From Nitrososphaeria archaeon (GTDB lineage Archaea; Thermoproteota; Nitrososphaeria; Nitrososphaerales; Nitrososphaeraceae): a stretch of 6,635 nucleotides of DNA. Both the position numbers and the translations under genes were made by a program. Location of the stretch: positions 1-6,635 of the forward strand of contig JAJPIN010000170.1 of the NCBI GenBank assembly GCA_021324715.1, written 5' to 3'. Below are positions 1 to 4,928 of the stretch, one piece after another. The notes beneath the pieces were generated by a model, which worked only from the letters and a program-made list of their open reading frames with translations, was not told the origin of the DNA and ran no database searches. Position 1 is the stretch's first letter. Each line of letters opens with the position of its first letter.

Positions 1-18
1 ATATGAAGGATTACAGTT

Positions 19-318
19 TCAACTAGCAGTTGATTTATTGCCATATCTTTCTTTCAGGTATTTTGAAACATTCGCCAATTGATTATAGTATTCGTCGTAT
101 AGCCTTTGCATCTCCGATTCTGAAACTATTATTGCTTCTCTGTCTTTTAGGAATGATGGTGCAATCTTTAATTTTGATACCTTGAATTGCCCCGGTTCAT
201 TTGGACCTATCAGCGCACAGTTTTCACATATTTTATATGGGTAAAGCTTATACCGCCTTTCACTAAATTTCCATTCATAACCACATATAGCGCATTTCAT
301 AGCGATATACTTGGTCAT
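19..318 (-). CDS. Small zinc-ribbon protein, unknown function (99 aa)
   Basis: I do not recognise a named family. Two cysteine pairs are seen, C9-x2-C12 and C31-x2-C34, spaced as in a zinc ribbon or treble-clef knuckle. A basic, tyrosine-rich stretch lies between them (residues 20-30), and the C-terminal half (about 66-92) is polar and probably helical. No signal peptide or membrane segment is visible, so it is likely cytoplasmic and could bind nucleic acid or protein; that role is inference. The ATG at 318 is the first in frame; M7 (codon at 298-300) is an alternative just before the first cysteine. No Shine-Dalgarno precedes it, which fits a leaderless mRNA. It is divergent from the response regulator at 595, and a 16-bp palindrome covers its expected promoter. 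It is one of three small two-CxxC proteins in the window. Confidence 0.75.
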   Translation of the reverse strand: MTKYIAMKCAICGYEWKFSERRYKLYPYKICENCALIGPNEPGQFKVSKLKIAPSFLKDREAIIVSESEMQRLYDEYYNQLANVSKYLKERYGNKSTAS

Positions 319-334
319 CTATTTCTGAAAGTGG

Positions 335-350
335 TAATAAGATCTTATTA
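335..350. promoter_or_regulatory. Perfect 16-bp palindrome over the promoter of the 19-318 gene
   Basis: TAATAAGATCTTATTA reads the same on both strands. On the minus strand it lies 17-32 bases upstream of the ATG at 318. If that message is leaderless, this is where a TATA box would sit, so a dimeric protein bound here could block TBP/TFB. The palindrome is seen; the operator role is inferred. Confidence 0.45.
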
Positions 351-433
351 TCAATTGCTACCATTTTAAATTTAACATATTAAGAGCAAACTTGAAAACC
401 AGAAGAATGATTAGAATAATTAAATTAAAATAT

Positions 434-538
434 ACTAACTTCACAAACCAGGTCCACCATATTGTGAAGTTGCTTTCAAGTTAGTTAAAAACGAAGTTGA
501 AATTTAAAAAAACTTAACTATACCATATAAGCATATTA
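434..538 (+). promoter_or_regulatory. Nested inverted repeats and TATA region upstream of the response regulator
   Basis: AACTTCACAA (437-446) and TTGTGAAGTT (462-471) form a perfect 10-bp inverted repeat with a 15-base spacer. A second, overlapping pair is ACTAACTT (434-441) with AAGTTAGT (478-485), and a third is AGTTAA (483-488) with TTAACT (514-519). The AAGTT core recurs at 467-471, 478-482 and 494-498. TATA-like stretches follow at 524-531 (CATATAAG) and 532-538, which would place transcription starts near 550-561. The arrangement suggests a multi-site operator upstream of the TATA element. This is inference from repeat structure only. Confidence 0.45.
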
Positions 539-563
539 ATTACAGTCCTTAGGAGGAATGGGT

Positions 564-602
564 ATGTTGTCTAGATCGTATTGGAGTAGAAGACTTGTCT
601 AA
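564..602 (+). CDS. Putative 12-codon leader ORF overlapping the response regulator start
   Basis: The strongest Shine-Dalgarno near the response regulator, AGGAGG at 551-556, is spaced 7 bases from an ATG at 564 that is not in the regulator's frame. That ATG opens a 12-codon ORF (M-L-S-R-S-Y-W-S-R-R-L-V) ending with TAA at 600-602, which overlaps the regulator's TTG start (595-597) by 8 bases in total. Such an overlap is typical of translational coupling by termination and reinitiation. A second ATG at 558 is in the same frame but only one base from the Shine-Dalgarno. The peptide resembles nothing I know. It may instead be a chance ORF, or the Shine-Dalgarno may serve the TTG by looping. Confidence 0.35.
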   Translation: MLSRSYWSRRLV

Positions 603-1014
603 TAGCGACAAAATTGTTACCATAGTAGATGATGACATTTATACGGCTAAACTCTTTCATGAGGCTTTGTCTGAAAATATTAAAGGAATTTCAGTCTATT
701 CCTTCACCGATCCCGTTAGAGCATTTGAGCACTTTGTAGAGAACAAAGAGAATTCCATCTTGGTTATTTCTGATTTAAGAATGCCAGGGTTAAATGGATT
801 AGAATTACTCAAAAAAGTAAAAACCTCAAATCCTAAAGTAAGAACGATTTTGATGAGTGCATATAATTTTGAGGAAGAAGATTTGTATCAACAATATATG
901 AAAGAAGCAGTGATCAACTCAACTATTGAAAAACCTATCACGATTAATAGATTATACCAAAAAGTAAGGGAGGAACTGAATGCCTATCAAAAAGGCAGAA
1001 GTGTTAAATCATAA
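595..1014 (+). CDS. Stand-alone response regulator receiver domain protein (139 aa)
   Basis: This is a single CheY-like receiver domain with no output domain. Visible landmarks are the acidic cluster D12-D13-D14 after the first strand, the phospho-acceptor D60 in an SDLRMPG motif, the switch residue S88 in MSAY, and the K113-P114 pair. Together they indicate a fold able to accept phosphate from a histidine kinase and pass the signal by protein contact. A short basic tail follows about residue 120. No kinase lies in the window. No ATG is in frame: the only candidate is TTG at 595, preceded by GGAG at 583-586 (8-base gap), and an in-frame stop at 550-552 closes the frame upstream. A strong Shine-Dalgarno further up drives a 12-codon overlapping leader ORF, so translation may be coupled. 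The partner and regulated process are unknown. Confidence 0.9.
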   Translation: MSNSDKIVTIVDDDIYTAKLFHEALSENIKGISVYSFTDPVRAFEHFVENKENSILVISDLRMPGLNGLELLKKVKTSNPKVRTILMSAYNFEEEDLYQQYMKEAVINSTIEKPITINRLYQKVREELNAYQKGRSVKS

Positions 1015-1157
1015 AATTTCTTGCTGTCTAGTAGTATGAATTTCATTCTTACATTAGGATTGGAGCGCGTACTCTTATAATAATGCCGAATTAAGACAGT
1101 ACCATCAACAATTAACTCCTTTTTTTGATTTGTTAAATTTAGGATGGTAAAGACCAA
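987..1157 (-). CDS. Doubtful 56-aa ORF, antisense to the 3' end of the response regulator
   Basis: A minus-strand frame starts at TTG (1155-1157), 10 bases after a GGAGG (1168-1172), and runs 56 codons to a TGA inside the last codons of the response regulator, overlapping it by 28 bases tail to tail. The product would contain K-rich and aromatic stretches (for example IRHYYKSTRSNPNVRMKF) and no motif I know. For it: a TTG start with Shine-Dalgarno, as seen for three better genes here. Against it: its length is possible by chance in such AT-rich DNA, there is no recognisable domain, and the T-run at 1120-1126 lies inside it. Treat as unproven. Confidence 0.2.
   Translation of the reverse strand: MVFTILNLTNQKKELIVDGTVLIRHYYKSTRSNPNVRMKFILLDSKKFYDLTLLPF
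1120..1126 (+). terminator. Oligo-T tract downstream of the response regulator
   Basis: Seven consecutive T on the plus strand, about 105 bases after the regulator stop. Archaeal RNA polymerase commonly ends at such tracts without a hairpin. It is the first long T-run after the gene. Confidence 0.35.
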
Positions 1158-1349
1158 GACAGCCTACCCTCCAAATTTCTGAGATGTAATAATTTAAAAT
1201 TAATATCGCTCATCCTTAGTTGTTAACAATGCTTACCACGTTTCACGCACGGAAAACATAATCGGCTAAGATTGAAAGTCCACTTTTTATCTTTTGCTTA
1301 AATTAGATCATGAATGCTTATTTAACTTGTTATCCGTAGTTAATTTGCA
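1158..1349. other. Intergenic stretch with no recognisable gene
   Basis: Read on both strands, this part of the 536-base gap between the response regulator and TFB shows no ORF with coding character, no tRNA features and no repeat array. The only structure noted is a 10-bp palindrome TTGTTAACAA at 1220-1229 and AT-rich runs at 1189-1204. It may be decayed sequence belonging with the gene remnant next to it. Confidence 0.4.
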
Positions 1350-1548
1350 TCATTTAAGAAACTCCTTTACCCTTGGTGGGTCAACTCTTTGGTTTTGCCA
1401 ATCAAAGTAGGCCCACCAGATATTAGTATCCAGAACCGTTATACCATTATTGTAAACTGTGATATTTCCTAGTACCGCCTGGGAGGATCAGATATTCCGA
1501 TCACGAAGTGGTAGTCCGATCTCTTGATCTTGCCGTTAAAAAGAAACG
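1350..1548 (-). pseudogene. Frameshifted, 5'-truncated remnant of an unrecognised protein gene
   Basis: Two adjoining minus-strand frames read like one protein. The upstream part (about 1548 down to 1490) gives NGKIKRSDYHFVIGISD; the downstream part (about 1487 down to the TGA at 1350-1352) continues VLGNITVYNNGITVLD and then a stretch rich in W, Y, F and D ending RVDPPRVKEFLK. The frames differ by one base and overlap at 1472-1487, near minus-strand CCTCCCAGG, where a one-base loss would explain the break. Neither part has a plausible start: the first is cut off by a stop overlapping the end of TFB, and the second has no ATG, GTG or TTG near its beginning. I read this as the C-terminal end of a decaying gene of unknown family. 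A sequencing error could account for the frameshift but not for the missing start. Confidence 0.5.
1538..1546 (-). terminator. T-rich end downstream of TFB
   Basis: On the minus strand, TTTTT and TTT separated by one C lie within about 15 bases after the TFB stop (read 1546 to 1538). It is short but correctly placed for archaeal oligo-T termination. Confidence 0.4.
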
Positions 1549-1550
1549 AT

Positions 1551-2456
1551 CTAAATTAGATGAAGTTGGTTTTTTAATTCCTTTGCTCGATTTCTAATAG
1601 TCACTTCTGTAACCCCCGCAGCATCTGCGATGTCAACCTGTCTTATTGTTTTTCCTTCCATTTGCAGTGTTACATAGAGTACTGCTCCGGCAAACCCCAT
1701 GGGATCTTTTCCGGCAGAAAATTCTAGCCCAAGAGCTTTTTTCATAACATCTCTTGCGTGTCTTGTTGTCCTTTCATTTAATTGAAGTTTATTTGAGATT
1801 TTTTCTATACACTGGAAACAATTTATTTGTGGTATTTTTCGTTCCAATTGAAACACAATATCCCTGTAAATTTTTGCGATAGCCTTTCTGCTTATGTTAC
1901 TGGCATCAGATAGTTCATCAATTGTTCTTGAGACCCCCAGTTCTCTGCATGATATATAAAGGCATGCGACAAGAACAGCGCCAATAGTTCTGCCTCTTAT
2001 TAATCCGGTCTCTTGGACCTTTCTGTACGTGTATGCAGTCTTCTCAACTATTGAAGGAGTGAGGCCTAGTTTATCTTTGAGTTTATCCAATAACATGAAG
2101 GCTGTAGTAAAATTACGTGAAGAGCTATCTCGGAAAAGAGTACGCGAATCCCACATTCGCAGCCTGTTCATTCTGACTTGCATTCCTGAGTCAATTAAAT
2201 GTCCAGTTGAATCTTTGTTAGTTTTGCCAATGATAGATGATAAATTCATATCATGAACTGCGAGAGAATATGGCAAGCCTATTCTACTTTTATCGGTCTG
2301 TGATTCATTGAAATTTCTCCATTCCTTACCACTTTCTTCTATACCATCGACCGCGACTGTTCCGCAGTTACTACACACAACTTCACCTGATACTATATCA
2401 GTCACCATCTTATTCTCTTTTATATTGCAACTTGAACACGTAATTACCTTTGACAT
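1551..2456 (-). CDS. tfb: Transcription initiation factor B (TFB), archaeal TFIIB (301 aa)
   Basis: TFB binds the TBP-TATA complex and the purine-rich BRE and recruits RNA polymerase. Domains in order: N-terminal zinc ribbon with C7-x2-C10 and C28-x2-C31; the B-reader/linker region with KEWRNF (44-49) and GLPYSLAVHDMNLSSIIG (60-77), matching the family's conserved S-L-x-x-H-D pattern; first cyclin fold, about 107-204, with GRTIGAVLVACLYISCR (155-171); second cyclin fold, about 210-301, with the BRE-contacting helix-turn-helix near TIRQVDIADAAGVTEVTIRN (270-289). Length is normal and no key element is missing, so it should be functional. The ATG at 2456 sits right before the zinc ribbon. The gene is monocistronic, with a TA-rich promoter just upstream. 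Nitrososphaerota usually encode several TFBs; whether this is the general one or a specialised paralogue cannot be told here. Confidence 0.97.
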   Translation of the reverse strand: MSKVITCSSCNIKENKMVTDIVSGEVVCSNCGTVAVDGIEESGKEWRNFNESQTDKSRIGLPYSLAVHDMNLSSIIGKTNKDSTGHLIDSGMQVRMNRLRMWDSRTLFRDSSSRNFTTAFMLLDKLKDKLGLTPSIVEKTAYTYRKVQETGLIRGRTIGAVLVACLYISCRELGVSRTIDELSDASNISRKAIAKIYRDIVFQLERKIPQINCFQCIEKISNKLQLNERTTRHARDVMKKALGLEFSAGKDPMGFAGAVLYVTLQMEGKTIRQVDIADAAGVTEVTIRNRAKELKNQLHLI

Positions 2457-2470
2457 TATAACGATTAAGT

Positions 2471-2516
2471 GTATATATATACGCTGATCAAGTATTTAAG
2501 TATTGTACCTTTATAA
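2471..2516 (-). promoter_or_regulatory. TFB promoter region: TATA-like palindrome and tandem AAGTATT
   Basis: Upstream of the TFB ATG lie GTATATATATAC (2471-2482, a perfect but low-complexity palindrome), two copies of AAGTATT one base apart (2490-2496 and 2498-2504) and, on the minus strand, TTATAAAGG (2508-2516). Each is TATA-like. For a leaderless message the box would be expected around 2480-2487, so the first element is slightly close and the TTTAAATA-like block near 2490-2500 would give a leader of about 10-15 bases. Which one is used cannot be decided by reading. Confidence 0.45.
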
Positions 2517-2546
2517 GAAAAACTGATGAAATATTAAGGTGAGGGC

Positions 2547-2569
2547 ATTTTGTTCTCCCTGAACAGAAT
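2547..2569. repeat. 9-bp inverted repeat with 5-base loop
   Basis: ATTTTGTTC (2547-2555) and GAACAGAAT (2561-2569) pair over nine positions with one G-U, around a TCCCT loop. It sits between the divergent TFB gene and the 2782 gene, about 90 bases from TFB and 210 from the other. It could be an operator or an RNA hairpin; no function is assigned. Confidence 0.35.
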
Positions 2570-2700
2570 TTCCAAAATTAGATTATGATTACGATACTTC
2601 TTTAAATATCATAATTATTCAAATACGGGCTTTGCAAATATAAAAAAATTTAATTTTAAATCATTATTCACTGATTTTTTGATGTTAATTAACGCGAAAA

Positions 2701-2753
2701 GTACAGCTCTTTTATGATGTCAATAATCGTGATAGGTACAGCTCTTTTATAAT
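2701..2753 (+). repeat. Duplicated 18-bp TATA-bearing element, 35-bp period
   Basis: GTACAGCTCTTTTATGAT (2701-2718) recurs as GTACAGCTCTTTTATAAT (2736-2753), 17 of 18 bases identical and 35 bp apart. The copy nearer the gene carries a proper TATA-like TTTTATAAT; the farther one has TTTTATGAT. This could be a duplicated core promoter, or two binding sites overlapping the TATA element. Confidence 0.6.
2745..2753 (+). promoter_or_regulatory. TATA box of the 2782 gene
   Basis: TTTTATAAT is centred about 33 bases before the ATG at 2782. With the usual archaeal spacing, transcription would begin near 2775, leaving almost no leader. The absence of a Shine-Dalgarno agrees with this. Confidence 0.55.
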
Positions 2754-2781
2754 TTGTTGTGTAAATAAGAACAGATTGACC

Positions 2782-2988
2782 ATGATGGTCGAATCTAACT
2801 CAAAATCAATGCAATATCTGTTCGATATACAACCAAAAGGTGTGTTATTTTTAGATAATCTTGAAAATGAAATTGAATGTCCTAGATGTCATGATGTGAT
2901 GACTTTATTTTCCGACTTTGACTTCCTCTATTATAAATGTCAGGAATGTCATCTGCCGCTCTATACCTCTCCTAACGTGGATAGCTAA
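2782..2988 (+). CDS. Small zinc-ribbon protein, unknown function (68 aa)
   Basis: I do not recognise a family. Counting from ATG 2782, the cysteine pairs are C33-x2-C36 (ECPRCHD) and C53-x2-C56 (KCQECHL), with flanking histidines H37 and H57, the pattern of a compact zinc ribbon. The first 30 residues contain a predicted strand pair (QYLFDIQPKGVLFLDNL). No membrane segment is seen. Start choice: TTG 2776, ATG 2782 and ATG 2785 are all in frame; I prefer 2782 because the TATA box predicts a start of transcription just upstream and no Shine-Dalgarno is present. The gene has its own duplicated promoter element and is followed by a separate promoter for the NHL gene, so it is probably transcribed alone. 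A DNA-, RNA- or protein-binding adaptor role is a guess. Confidence 0.75.
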   Translation: MMVESNSKSMQYLFDIQPKGVLFLDNLENEIECPRCHDVMTLFSDFDFLYYKCQECHLPLYTSPNVDS

Positions 2989-3010
2989 TATTGGCGGTTT
3001 TGGAATAAAA

Positions 3011-3021
3011 TTTATTATAAT
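3011..3021 (+). promoter_or_regulatory. TATA-like element upstream of the NHL gene
   Basis: TTTATTATAAT lies about 55 bases before the ATG at 3073. Transcription would start near 3043, leaving a leader of about 30 bases. A small inverted repeat, CCTAT (3023-3027) with ATAGG (3034-3038), falls between the box and the expected start. Confidence 0.4.
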
Positions 3022-3072
3022 TCCTATACGATAATAGGCATTGATATCTTGGAGTTATTGAGCTTCTAACGT

Positions 3073-4098
3073 ATGTTCGATAAAGTTACACATTTATTTT
3101 TCAACAACATAATTTTTGTAAACTCGATGCTGGAAGTAAGATCCGTAATTTATTTGCTTATTGTAGCATTGTTTGGAATAATAATTTATCAAATTACTTT
3201 CTGTTGTTCTACATCCTATTCTCAGGAGACAGAACTTGAATCTATAAAACAACTTGGAATGAAAGGCTCTGAAAAAGGACAATTTACTTTTCCACATAGT
3301 CTCACAGTTGATAAGCTTGGTAACATCTATGTAGGAGATACTGGGAACAAACGCATACAGAAATTCACTCCAAACGGTACATTTCTTACTAGCTGGGGGT
3401 CTGAAGGAACAGGTAACGGACAATTTCTTGGTTTGCATGACGTCACGGTAGACCCTGAAGGAAAATTTGTTTATACTGTAGAACTTAAAAATCATCGAGT
3501 TCAAAAATTTTATACTAATGGTAGCTTCGTGACAAAATGGGGATTTAATGGTACAGGGGGTCGTGATGTTATGAGATCTCCGCATCAAATTGCAGTAAAT
3601 TCTCTAGGCAATGTTTATCTTACAGATCCAAATTGGAATCAGATTTTAAAGTATTATGATAATGGTACATTTATAGGAACTATCGGATCGCAGGGTGCAG
3701 GTCCGGGCGAATTTAATACTCCACATGGCATAGCAATAGATGCTAACAACAAGATTTACGTGACGGACATGAAAAATTATAGAGTTCAGGTTTTTGATAG
3801 TAGAGATAATTTTGTTAGACTGTGGGGATCTTTTAGTACAGGACGCGGTCAACTTTCTGAAACTACCCCTGGTATCGCAATTGATACTAATAATCATGTT
3901 TATGTCATTGATAAGATAAATTCGCGAGTCCAAATGTTTGATAACAAGGGAAACTATTTGTCTAGCTGGGGTTCTGATGGTAATGGCCCTCAACAATTAC
4001 ATAAACCTGAAGATATTGCGGTAAATAGTAATGGAAAAGAAATTTACATTACTGACACAAGAAACTCTAGAGTCCAAATATTACGGGTCATTAATTGA
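3073..4098 (+). CDS. Exported or membrane-anchored NHL-repeat beta-propeller protein (341 aa)
   Basis: NHL repeats form beta-propellers that bind proteins, ligands or sugars; some carry enzymes. Six repeats are visible between about residue 70 and the C-terminus, each with a (P-H/E)-x-I-A-V/I-D-x-x-G/N-x-I/V-Y-V-x-D core, then R-V-Q-K/V-F and G-x-F-x-x-x-W-G. The sixth lacks its last strand, and the segment LESIKQLGMKGSEKG (55-69) before repeat 1 looks like the missing strand, so the ring probably closes in the 'Velcro' manner as a six-bladed propeller. A hydrophobic segment (about 25-44) precedes it, placing the propeller outside the cell, either as a signal anchor or after cleavage near the C44-C45 to S50 region. 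ATG 3073 is the first start; ATG 3127 (M19) would give a more typical signal peptide. The ligand is unknown. The gene appears monocistronic and converges on the gene at 4165. Confidence 0.9.
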   Translation: MFDKVTHLFFNNIIFVNSMLEVRSVIYLLIVALFGIIIYQITFCCSTSYSQETELESIKQLGMKGSEKGQFTFPHSLTVDKLGNIYVGDTGNKRIQKFTPNGTFLTSWGSEGTGNGQFLGLHDVTVDPEGKFVYTVELKNHRVQKFYTNGSFVTKWGFNGTGGRDVMRSPHQIAVNSLGNVYLTDPNWNQILKYYDNGTFIGTIGSQGAGPGEFNTPHGIAIDANNKIYVTDMKNYRVQVFDSRDNFVRLWGSFSTGRGQLSETTPGIAIDTNNHVYVIDKINSRVQMFDNKGNYLSSWGSDGNGPQQLHKPEDIAVNSNGKEIYITDTRNSRVQILRVIN

Positions 4099-4105
4099 AA
4101 ATAAA

Positions 4106-4139
4106 AGTTTTAGCTTAATTTTAGACTAAGAATTCTTTT
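4106..4139 (+). terminator. Weak T-rich end of the NHL gene
   Basis: Three short T-runs and the palindrome AAGAATTCTT (4128-4137, followed by TT) lie in the 66-base gap between the convergent genes. TTTTAG (4108-4113) can pair with CTAAGA (4126-4131) including one wobble. This is a plausible but weak terminator. Confidence 0.3.
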
Positions 4140-4143
4140 CATC

Positions 4144-4150
4144 AAAAAAA
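4144..4150 (-). terminator. Oligo-T tract ending the 4165-4871 transcript
   Basis: Seven T on the minus strand, 14 bases after the stop of the cyclophilin-like gene. It is well placed to end the transcript from the run of minus-strand genes. Confidence 0.5.
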
Positions 4151-4164
4151 CAACAGGATTCGTT

Positions 4165-4560
4165 TTACTTGAAGACTACTTTGGTACTATTTTTGATTCT
4201 TTTCAAAACACTCTCTTTTTCATCATTATCAGGAATAATTCGTCCCACTATATTTACCGGAGAATAGGCCAGAATTTTTCCTTCTTCGCTAATAGGCGTT
4301 GGTCCATAAAAAAGACATAATGCATTGCCCTCGGGCCAATATGCAACATCGAATAATTTAACCTGTCTTTTTGCATTTTCTTCCTTCTCTACAACATGAG
4401 TCTTTTCCGTATATAGCTCGTCACCCCATCTATTGATATTAACTTCTATAGGCAGGTTTTGAAGTATTGACTGCACAGTGTTTGGAGAATGTGAATCATC
4501 CAACTCAATTGATACTTCTCTACTAATATCCAGAAAAACTAATTTAATCAGCTTTTTCAT
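4165..4560 (-). CDS. Cyclophilin-like (TM1367-type) domain protein (131 aa)
   Basis: The family signature is clear: WGDELY (45-50) and DVAYWPEGNALCLFYGPTP (71-89), followed by the NIVGRI strand (103-108). These match the cyclophilin-like fold of the TM1367 family (Pfam Cyclophil_like). Members share the barrel of peptidyl-prolyl isomerases, but the family's activity is not established, so no reaction is claimed. The protein fills the domain and has no signal or membrane segment, so it is cytoplasmic. ATG 4560 gives the expected N-terminal strand (KKLIKLVFLDISREVSIEL). It starts 26 bases after the stop of the zinc-ribbon gene on the same strand, suggesting co-transcription. The gap contains ATATCAA twice on the plus strand (4562-4568, 4576-4582) and no Shine-Dalgarno. 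An Hsp20 gene lies further upstream, which hints at a protein-folding context. Confidence 0.88.
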   Translation of the reverse strand: MKKLIKLVFLDISREVSIELDDSHSPNTVQSILQNLPIEVNINRWGDELYTEKTHVVEKEENAKRQVKLFDVAYWPEGNALCLFYGPTPISEEGKILAYSPVNIVGRIIPDNDEKESVLKRIKNSTKVVFK

Positions 4561-4586
4561 GATATCAATCTAACTATATCAACGCA

Positions 4587-4871
4587 TTAAATTCTCTTGC
4601 GATCTTTAATTTTTGAACGATGCCATGGTCTGGTTCTAACCTTCTGATTACAGGTATAACATCGCAATATCTGTTTTGGATATTTCAGTTCGCAGGTAGA
4701 ACAATAGTTAAAAAAATTATAATCGATTCTGCTGGGAATTGGTTTTAGTTTTGATCCAACTTCCTTTTCTATGGAATTCACTAAACATTGTGATAAGGAG
4801 TTATTTTCTAAACAACATCCAACCTTTGTTTCTACAGCATTAGATACTTGTTTACTGTCATTGAGTACCAA
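4587..4871 (-). CDS. Small zinc-ribbon protein, unknown function (94 aa)
   Basis: I do not recognise a named family. The C-terminal half holds C57-x2-C60 and C71-x2-C74 (YCSTC and RCYTC), a close-spaced zinc ribbon, followed by a strongly basic tail (about 77-94, with PWHRSKIKDRKR) that could contact nucleic acid. The N-terminal half is polar with three further cysteines (C19, C20, C29). No ATG or GTG start is in frame; TTG 4871 is the only candidate, with GGAG at 4881-4884 on the minus strand giving a 9-base spacing. The gene lies 57 bases after the Hsp20 stop, beyond a T-rich tract, and 26 bases before the cyclophilin-like gene, so it is more likely in one transcript with the latter. A TATA-like AACTAAATC around 4908-4917 could be its promoter. 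Confidence 0.75.
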   Translation of the reverse strand: MVLNDSKQVSNAVETKVGCCLENNSLSQCLVNSIEKEVGSKLKPIPSRIDYNFFNYCSTCELKYPKQILRCYTCNQKVRTRPWHRSKIKDRKRI

Positions 4872-4894
4872 TTATAGTTACTCCAGATAATATC

Positions 4895-4907
4895 AAAAAA
4901 GAAAAAA
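4895..4907 (-). terminator. Oligo-T tract downstream of Hsp20
   Basis: On the minus strand two runs of six T are separated by one C, starting 21 bases after the Hsp20 stop. This is the strongest T-run in the window and probably ends much of the Hsp20 transcript before the zinc-ribbon gene. Confidence 0.55.
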
Positions 4908-4928
4908 TGATTTAGTTGACTAGCAAAG

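Noticed and set aside
187..369. Plus-strand 60-codon frame opposite the small zinc-ribbon gene
   Set aside because: Antisense to the cysteine-motif gene and hydrophobic only as a shadow of it.
407..484. 25-codon plus-strand ORF before the response regulator
   Set aside because: No ribosome site, runs through the inverted repeats and has no coding character.
553..602. Idea that the leader ORF and the receiver are one gene split by a sequencing error
   Set aside because: The receiver domain is already complete from the TTG, and the leader adds nothing that matches a receiver N-terminus.
1375..1417. Long imperfect stem (GGTGGG with CCCACC, plus inner pairs) that looked like an RNA gene or terminator
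   Set aside because: It lies inside the protein-like remnant at 1350-1548, where the same bases encode its W, P and D-rich end; no run of T follows. Chance pairing is the simpler reading.
1480..1540. tRNA-like GTGGTAGTCCG stretch and GATC hairpins
   Set aside because: No T-loop, no pairing acceptor stem and no CCA-side match; the sequence reads as protein on the other strand.
2029..2256. Plus-strand 75-codon frame inside TFB
   Set aside because: Entirely antisense to the conserved cyclin-fold and B-reader part of TFB, with no start signal or domain.
3094..3996. Long open frames on the minus strand opposite the NHL gene (3094-3588 and 3646-3996)
   Set aside because: They mirror the repeated, clearly coding NHL sequence on the plus strand; their products are low-complexity and have no domain.
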